Assembly (NCBI GenBank): GCA_905213325.1
Contig: CAJMHW010000033.1
Span: 1-19,158, forward strand
Origin: Collinsella aerofaciens
Lineage (GTDB): Bacteria; Actinomycetota; Coriobacteriia; Coriobacteriales; Coriobacteriaceae
Length of the DNA stretch: 19,158 bases
Direction of reading: 5' to 3'
The position numbers and the translations under genes are program-made. How positions within the stretch are numbered: the stretch's first letter is position 1; every line of letters begins with the position of its first letter. A model generated the notes under the pieces. That model was not told where the DNA came from. It saw only the letters and a program-made list of their open reading frames with translations, and searched no databases. Shown here piece after piece: positions 15,276 to 19,158 of the stretch.

Positions 15276-15991
15276 GCGCCGGCGCTACGCTACTCAAGCT
15301 GCAACAGATCGATTTGGAGCTCGCCCGCAACAAGAGCGAACTTGCCAATATGCCGGAGCTCAAGGAGCTCGCTTCCAAGCGCAAGACCTATGTGAAGCTC
15401 AAGTCCGAGATGACCAAGCTCTACGCCCAGCGCAAGGATCTGGACATTGAGCTCGACGATCTCAACACCACCGAGATTCAGACCAACAACGCCATCGAAG
15501 CCGCCAAGAAGCGCCACGTCGACGGTTCTGATTACCGTGAGGTGCAGGACCTGGAGAATGAGCTTGCCACCCTGGCAAAGCGTCTGGACAAGATTGAGCA
15601 CACCCGCAAGGACGTCGTCATCGCCCATAAGGAGGCGCTCGACCGCGAGGCCCGCGCGCAGGCAATCATCGCCAAGTTCGAGGAGGGTGTGAAGGCCGAT
15701 ACCAAGGCCGCGCGCGCTAAGGCCGCCGACCTACAGGCTCAGATTGACGCCGCCACGAAGGAGCGCACCGCGCTTGCCGCTACGCTGCCGGCCGACGTGC
15801 TCACCGACTACGAGCGTCTGCTCAAGCAGTTCCGCGGCCTGGCCGTCGAGACCATCCAGGGCAACATCCCCACGGTCTGCCACACCGCGCTGCAGGCATC
15901 GTCCATGAGCGACCTCAACCACGACGGTAGCGAGATTACGCACTGCCCGTACTGCCACCGCCTCCTGGTACTCCCGAGCAAGGAAGCGTAG
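15272..15991 (+). CDS. Coiled-coil protein with C-terminal zinc ribbon (DUF164/CT398-like), one Cys missing
   Basis: Residues about 5-180 form a long Lys/Glu/Ala-rich helical hairpin (LLKLQQIDLELARNKSEL near the start, YREVQDLENELATLAKRLDK in the middle). The C-terminus is a small zinc-ribbon region. Homologues carry two CxxC knuckles. Here the second is intact (Cys225-PY-Cys228), but the first has only Cys203 in IPTVCHTAL, with Pro200 where the first Cys should be. Members are thought to be chaperone-like or nucleic-acid-binding, with no firm role. GGAGAG at 15261-15266 sets ATG 15272. A longer in-frame start at 15236 lies wholly inside the Nif3 gene and lacks a binding site. Length is 239 aa. 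Confidence 0.9.
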   Translation: MSAGATLLKLQQIDLELARNKSELANMPELKELASKRKTYVKLKSEMTKLYAQRKDLDIELDDLNTTEIQTNNAIEAAKKRHVDGSDYREVQDLENELATLAKRLDKIEHTRKDVVIAHKEALDREARAQAIIAKFEEGVKADTKAARAKAADLQAQIDAATKERTALAATLPADVLTDYERLLKQFRGLAVETIQGNIPTVCHTALQASSMSDLNHDGSEITHCPYCHRLLVLPSKEA

Positions 15992-15993
15992 CG

Positions 15994-17208
15994 ATGACGG
16001 CGGCATCCAACAATTCAATGCAACTTGAGGGAAAAACGATCCTGCTGGGCGTTACCGGCGGGATCGCCGCCTATAAGTCGTGCAATATCGTGCGCCTGCT
16101 GCAAAAGCGCGGTGCGCGCGTCAAGGTTGTTATGAGCGAGCATGCCACGGAGTTTGTGGGCCCGCTCACCTTCCGTGCGCTCACCAACGAGCCCGTTGCC
16201 GTGGGCCTATTCGACGATCCCTCCGACCCCATCCACCACATTTCGCTGGCGCAGGAGCCCGATCTGGTGGTCGTGGCGCCCGCGACGGCCAATATCATCG
16301 CCAAGATGGCCAACGGCATCGCCGACGACCTCATCTCCACCACGCTGCTTGCGACGCCGCGACCCATCGTGATCGCACCCGCTATGAACAACGGCATGTG
16401 GAAGGCGCCGGCGACGCAGGCCAACATGGCCACGCTGCGCGACCGCGGCGTGCATGTGGTGGGACCCGGCAGCGGCTACCTTGCCTGTGGCGACGTGGAC
16501 ACGGGCCGCATGAGCGAGCCCGAGGACATCGTCGAGACTGTCTGTGAGGTGCTCAACCCCGTGCCTCAGGACCTGGCAGGTAGGCGCATCGTGATTACCG
16601 CCGGCCCCACGCACGAGCCGATCGACCCGGTGCGATTCATTGGCAACCGCTCTTCGGGCAAGATGGGCATCGCCCTAGCGGGGGAGGCGGCTCGCCGTGG
16701 CGCCGCGGTCACGCTCGTGCTGGGCCCAACATCGCTCGACGTTCCCCGCGGTGTGGAGTGCACGCGCGTGCAGACCGCCGCAGAAATGCTCCAGGCCGCG
16801 CTGAGCGCCTTTCAGACGGCCGACGCGGCCATTTGCGCCGCTGCCGTCGCCGACTATACACCGGCGGCCCCTGCGGACCATAAGCTCAAAAAGTCCAACG
16901 AACGCTTGGATCGCATCGAGCTTGTCGAAACGGTCGATATTTTGGCCGAGCTCTCGCGCCAAAAGGGCGAGCGTTGTGTAATCGGCTTTGCGGCCGAGAC
17001 CGAAAACGTCGTGGAGTACGCCGAACGCAAATTGGCCCGCAAGGGTTGCGACGCGATCATCGCCAACGATGTCTCGCGTGCGGATTCGGGCTTTGGAACG
17101 GATACCAACAAGGCCTGGATTGTGAGCACAACGGGCACGCAAGAACTTCCCGTGCTAACAAAACCCCAGCTCGCAGATACAATTTTGGACTTGCTTCAAA
17201 AATTGTAA
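15994..17208 (+). CDS. coaBC: Bifunctional phosphopantothenoylcysteine decarboxylase / phosphopantothenate-cysteine ligase
   Basis: CoaBC carries out two successive steps of coenzyme A synthesis: ligation of cysteine to 4'-phosphopantothenate, then FMN-dependent decarboxylation to 4'-phosphopantetheine. The N-terminal CoaC half has GVTGGIAAYKS, IHHISLAQEPDLVVVAPATA, the PAMNNGMW motif and the active-site cysteine Cys165 in YLACGDVDTGRM. The C-terminal CoaB half starts near residue 190 with RIVITAGPTHEPIDPVRFIG, then NRSSGKMG, AAVADYTPA and KLKKS, the conserved lysine region. Length is 404 aa, standard. AAGGA precedes the ATG, 2 bases after the zinc-ribbon gene. No terminator is evident after it. 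A tRNA promoter begins 8 bases later. Confidence 0.96.
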   Translation: MTAASNNSMQLEGKTILLGVTGGIAAYKSCNIVRLLQKRGARVKVVMSEHATEFVGPLTFRALTNEPVAVGLFDDPSDPIHHISLAQEPDLVVVAPATANIIAKMANGIADDLISTTLLATPRPIVIAPAMNNGMWKAPATQANMATLRDRGVHVVGPGSGYLACGDVDTGRMSEPEDIVETVCEVLNPVPQDLAGRRIVITAGPTHEPIDPVRFIGNRSSGKMGIALAGEAARRGAAVTLVLGPTSLDVPRGVECTRVQTAAEMLQAALSAFQTADAAICAAAVADYTPAAPADHKLKKSNERLDRIELVETVDILAELSRQKGERCVIGFAAETENVVEYAERKLARKGCDAIIANDVSRADSGFGTDTNKAWIVSTTGTQELPVLTKPQLADTILDLLQKL

Positions 17209-17216
17209 AAAAGTTC

Positions 17217-17246
17217 TTGCACAAGTCTAAAGTTTCGGGTTAATAT
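17217..17246 (+). promoter_or_regulatory. Sigma-70-type promoter of tRNA-Pro
   Basis: TTGCAC (17217-17222) and TAATAT (17241-17246) are separated by 18 bases. TTAATA one base earlier would give 17. Transcription would start near 17253-17256, about 35 bases before the mature tRNA. The box lies in the short AT-rich gap right after coaBC. Confidence 0.75.
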
Positions 17247-17288
17247 ACTCCCTGTTGCGAGCGAGAGCAGAGCAACAAACAAAAGCTT

Positions 17289-17365
<77 letters not shown>

Positions 17366-17374
17366 GAAGTTTGC

Positions 17375-17405
17375 AGGTCAGGCACCTAGTGCCTGACCTT
17401 TTTTG
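17375..17405 (+). terminator. Rho-independent terminator after tRNA-Pro
   Basis: AGGTCAGGCAC (17375-17385) pairs perfectly with GTGCCTGACCT (17389-17399) over a 3-base loop, followed by a run of T with one G. This 11-bp stem is a strong terminator and marks the end of the conserved + strand block. Confidence 0.92.
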
Positions 17406-17530
17406 TTTTAAGCAATTGCTTAATTTTGATTAAGCAACAGGGTGCCAAAAATCTATCTGCGCGATAATCGCTTTTTGCGGTTACTTGCGCGTTTTGCACG
17501 CGCTTGAGCCGATTTATTAACGCGATATGA

Positions 17531-17635
17531 ATCTACATACGCGTAGCTGGTATACAGCCGAATACAGGCTGTATTTATCGCGGCGATTTACGTAGATATA
17601 GCGACTGTAACGAACAAGCGTGTCGCTGTATTTAT
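17531..17635. repeat. Nested and tandem inverted repeats with an 11-bp direct repeat
   Basis: An outer pair ATCTACATA/TACGTAGAT (17531-17539 and 17589-17597, one mismatch) encloses CGCG/CGCG (17540-17543 and 17579-17582) and a perfect inner hairpin ATACAGCC/GGCTGTAT (17552-17559 and 17567-17574) with a 7-base loop. A second hairpin follows: TATAGCGAC/GTCGCTGTA (17597-17605 and 17622-17630), 9 bp if one G-U pair is allowed. GCTGTATTTAT occurs twice (17568-17578 and 17625-17635), each time on the descending side of a hairpin. This could be a structured RNA, a protein-binding array or a recombination site. The sequence alone does not decide. Confidence 0.6.
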
Positions 17636-17835
17636 TCCAGCAGTTCACTTGATCTGTGGACAAGTGGACTGTTGCAACGAAACGCCAAGCAGGATGGGCT
17701 CTATACGAGGACGCCGCAGAGGCAATGGCGGGGGAGTGCGGCAGGCGCTCTGAGAGCCGCTGTATGACCCCATTTCTCCTCAACCCGAATACCTGTGCCG
17801 CGAACCTAAACCATTCGTACACTTGCCAAAAGATA

Positions 17836-17859
17836 GGCCCGCGCGGAGTCGCGCGGGCC
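17836..17859 (-). terminator. Terminator of the - strand DUF6273-like gene
   Basis: GGCCCGCGC and GCGCGGGCC form a perfect 9-bp GC stem with a 6-base loop. Read on the - strand it is followed by TATCTTTT, a moderate U tract. It lies 14 bases beyond the - strand stop codon at 17874. It shows that the 3' end of that gene is native. Confidence 0.75.
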
Positions 17860-17873
17860 TTGCACTAGAAAAT

Positions 17874-18395
17874 CTAGAAGCACCAAGCGGGAAACACGTT
17901 GCCGGCACTGTTGGCACTACCGCTGCTCCAGCGACCGAAAGGGTCAACATAGATAAAGTCCGTTGAGTCACTCGGAGACACGGAACGAGTGCTGAAATAG
18001 CACACAATCTCAGGTCCAGAATACCTCGACGTCGCATAGTACTCGTACTGGGCGCCGTCAGACTGGAGGTCTCCGTAAATCTCGGTCGTCGAGAGGATGA
18101 AGACCTTGTCATTCGTTGCCGTCGGAGTGCCGGCGCTACCGCCGCCCTCGTTGTCCGTCATCTTCGTGACGGCCTTCGCCTTGGACTGGAGCTCGGCCGG
18201 CAGGAGCGCCCAGAGGTCACCTGAGTTCAGGCGGGTGCGGAGCTTAGAGGACCTCCAACCGCCGACATTGGTCTTTGTGTCGTTCCAGATGTGTTTGTAT
18301 AGGACATCGTTGGTCGTCTCAAACGTCAGCCCCGCCTTGCCGCTACCGTCGGCGAGGTCGTCATGGTTGATACCGATGATGCGGTATCTGGGCAT
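17874..18395 (-). CDS. DUF6273-like domain, 3' remnant of a surface-protein gene
   Basis: The 173 codons look like a complete DUF6273-type domain. YRIIGINHDDLADGSGKAGL opens it. GGWRSSKLRTRLNSGDLWAL follows, then the DKVFILSTTEIYGDL strand, QYEYYATSRYSG, and the closing GNVFPAWCF. From memory, such domains sit at the C-terminus of large secreted proteins of gut Coriobacteria and Firmicutes. No signal peptide, repeat or upstream domain is present here. The first ATG (18395) has no ribosome binding site. The open frame upstream runs only nine more codons to a TGA, and those codons are the complement of a thioredoxin active-site region. So the gene is cut off at about 18386-18392 and is probably silent. 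Its stop and terminator are intact. The DUF name is moderately sure. Confidence 0.65.
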   Translation of the reverse strand: MPRYRIIGINHDDLADGSGKAGLTFETTNDVLYKHIWNDTKTNVGGWRSSKLRTRLNSGDLWALLPAELQSKAKAVTKMTDNEGGGSAGTPTATNDKVFILSTTEIYGDLQSDGAQYEYYATSRYSGPEIVCYFSTRSVSPSDSTDFIYVDPFGRWSSGSANSAGNVFPAWCF

Positions 18396-18718
18396 CGTGG
18401 TGTCAGCACTGCGAATCTCTCATAGAAGATATGCAACAACTTGATAATTTCGCAGCCTTAAGGAAGAACCTTTTCACTGTTTCCGAGGACAACACAATTG
18501 AAGAAGCCTCGGTCCATGAAGGAGACTTTCCCATATACATTGATTAAGATAAGACCGTGTATGACCAATATGAACTTGAGCATATTCCGTCCGTATTCAT
18601 ACTGGATGGTCAAGGAAACATCATCGGCTTATCCGAAGGAGAGGAAGAACCTCTTGCCTTATTAAGGAAATACACCAAATACAACGGATATAAAGCGGAA
18701 GGAGGCGACATCAAGTAA
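18389..18718 (+). pseudogene. Thioredoxin-like (TlpA-type) protein fragment, 5'-truncated and with in-frame TAA
   Basis: Reading in one frame from 18389 gives WASWCQHCESLIEDMQQL, an unmistakable thioredoxin-fold active site (WCxxC, cysteines at 18401 and 18410). The frame continues through FPIYID to a TAA at 18545-18547 and goes on unchanged as DKTVYDQYELEHIPSVFILD and GQGNIIGLSEGEEEPL, ending at TAA 18716-18718. IPSVFILD carries the cis-Pro loop and GQGNIIG the next turn of the fold, so the domain is whole from the active site to the end. The N-terminal strand and any signal peptide or lipobox are missing at the junction with the - strand remnant. Codons are clearly AT-richer than in the housekeeping genes (for example TTA, ATA, AGG, AAT), which suggests transfer. 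The next gene starts 30 bases later. Confidence 0.85.
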
Positions 18719-18747
18719 CTATCAAAGGCCAGATTAAGGAGCCAGCC

Positions 18748-19044
18748 ATGAAGAAATGCCTGCCCTCCATCGTCTCAGCAGCTCTTTGCCTCTCCCTTGT
18801 CATGACACCATTTGTGCCCGTTGCGGCAGCCTATGCCGACGAGGGATCTCCCGCCGAGAGCAGCGAGATTTACGTCGGAGACAACTACGACGAAAATTAC
18901 GATATATCCCTTTTTGAGCGCGGACGCTGCACGGATTCATATTCCAAGGCGTGGTGCGATTCTCACGGATTTGCAAATAACCGCACCGTCCCTCACAAGG
19001 TCAAGCTGAACGCGAAGGAGGAGGCTTGCCTGCGCGATCCCTAG
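18748..19044 (+). CDS. Small secreted Cys-containing protein of unknown function, probably cut short by TAG
   Basis: I do not recognise this family. ATG 18748 has AAGGAG seven or so bases upstream. Residues 1-31 are a Sec signal peptide: MKKC, a hydrophobic core and a likely AYA-DEG cleavage site near residue 30. The mature part is small, polar and acidic at first (EIYVGDNYDENYDISLF), then basic (HKVKLNAKEEACL), with cysteines at RC-TDSYSKAW-C and EAC-L. The reading frame ends at TAG 19042-19044, but the same frame stays open for another 24 codons with a hydrophobic, Gly/Ala-rich sequence (see next entry). It may be a broken bacteriocin-like or other secreted peptide precursor. The thioredoxin-like fragment just upstream would fit a disulfide-bonded product, but this is inference. 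Confidence 0.6.
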   Translation: MKKCLPSIVSAALCLSLVMTPFVPVAAAYADEGSPAESSEIYVGDNYDENYDISLFERGRCTDSYSKAWCDSHGFANNRTVPHKVKLNAKEEACLRDP

Positions 19045-19119
19045 CTTGCTGGCACCGCTGAAGTTATCGCCGGTCTCGTGACAACCGGTCCTGCGGCGGC
19101 TTTTTTGCAACCGCAATGA
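19045..19119 (+). other. In-frame continuation after the TAG: hydrophobic 24-residue tail
   Basis: Directly after TAG 19042-19044 the same frame reads LAGTAEVIAGLVTTG, then PAAAFLQPQ, and ends at TGA 19117-19119. The other two frames close within a few codons or give no sensible sequence. The stretch looks like a short membrane-active or transmembrane segment. It suggests that the secreted protein was originally 123 residues long (99 codons to and including the TAG, plus 24) and that TAG replaced a sense codon. A readthrough product is the less likely alternative. Confidence 0.5.
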
Positions 19120-19158
19120 CATCGTACCGACTTTTCACTTGCATGTTCTGAAAGGCAG

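Larger units (their letters stand above)
17406..17873. other. Gene-free, AT-richer stretch with several inverted repeats
   Basis: I see no convincing gene here. Two reading frames of 70-101 codons start with GTG, lack a binding site and cross the repeats, so I do not call them. The stretch holds the palindrome AAGCAATTGCTT (17410-17421), which overlaps a 9-bp hairpin TTGCTTAAT/ATTAAGCAA (17416-17437). It also holds GCGAT-A-ATCGC (17461-17471), a GCGCG/CGCGC hairpin (17487-17503), the nested structure listed separately, and at its end the - strand terminator at 17836-17859. Composition and repeat density differ clearly from the preceding 17 kb. Confidence 0.7.

Noticed and set aside
17517..17822. 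A 101-codon GTG-started frame on the - strand in the same gap
   Set aside because: It has no binding site, its translation looks random, and it crosses the nested inverted repeats, which explain the sequence better.
17656..17868. A 70-codon GTG-started frame on the + strand in the gap after tRNA-Pro
   Set aside because: It has no ribosome binding site, no recognisable sequence, and it runs through the - strand terminator hairpin to its stop.
18545..19044. Alternative genetic code (stop codons read as sense) in the end region
   Set aside because: The two interruptions are different codons (TAA and TAG), and TAA also serves as the final stop of the thioredoxin frame. All upstream genes use standard stops. 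Gene decay or sequencing error is simpler.
17406..19158. CRISPR array, insertion sequence or integrase in the variable end
   Set aside because: The only repeats are short inverted repeats and one 11-bp pair. There is no regular repeat-spacer pattern, no transposase or integrase sequence, and no duplicate of the tRNA 3' end within the window.

Overview
The window reads as the chromosome of a high-GC Gram-positive bacterium. Gene content and order, codon use and protein flavour fit Coriobacteriia, most likely Collinsella or a close relative. That assignment is inferred from pattern recognition, not from a search. About 17 kb is ordinary, tightly packed housekeeping sequence, all on the + strand. 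The last 1.8 kb is loose, repeat-rich and contains broken genes.

Layout. Positions 1-97 hold the 3' part of a tRNA-Ala(GGC) and its terminator. From 129 to 17208 run 17 co-oriented genes with short gaps or overlaps. In order they are an ABC-F ATPase, a small membrane protein, an M50 site-2-type protease, scpA, scpB, an RluB-type pseudouridine synthase, cmk, a PlsC-type acyltransferase, ispH, a PDZ/radical-SAM DUF512 protein, der, plsY, gpsA, rpe, a NifS/IscS-type cysteine desulfurase, a Nif3-like protein, a coiled-coil zinc-ribbon protein and coaBC. A strong promoter then drives a tRNA-Pro(GGG) with its own terminator (17217-17405).

How the genes fit together. ScpA and ScpB are the SMC partners for chromosome segregation. 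RluB-type synthase and Der act on the ribosome. GpsA, PlsY and PlsC form a glycerol-3-phosphate to phosphatidic acid route. Cmk feeds CTP, which is needed for CDP-diacylglycerol. IspH ends the MEP isoprenoid pathway. CoaBC makes 4'-phosphopantetheine for CoA and acyl carrier protein. The cysteine desulfurase could supply sulfur for the Fe-S clusters of IspH and the radical-SAM protein.

The end of the window (17406-19158) differs. It has an AT-richer, gene-free stretch with nested inverted repeats. Next is the 3' part of a DUF6273-like surface-protein gene on the - strand, still carrying its own terminator. It abuts head-on, at about 18386-18392, a thioredoxin-like fragment on the + strand that begins just before its W-C-Q-H-C active site. 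That fragment is interrupted by an in-frame TAA. Behind it is a gene for a small secreted Cys-containing protein, ended by a TAG beyond which the same frame continues into a hydrophobic tail. I read this as a rearrangement or decay zone next to a tRNA gene, possibly the remains of a secreted-peptide plus disulfide-oxidoreductase locus. It is the part most worth a second look.
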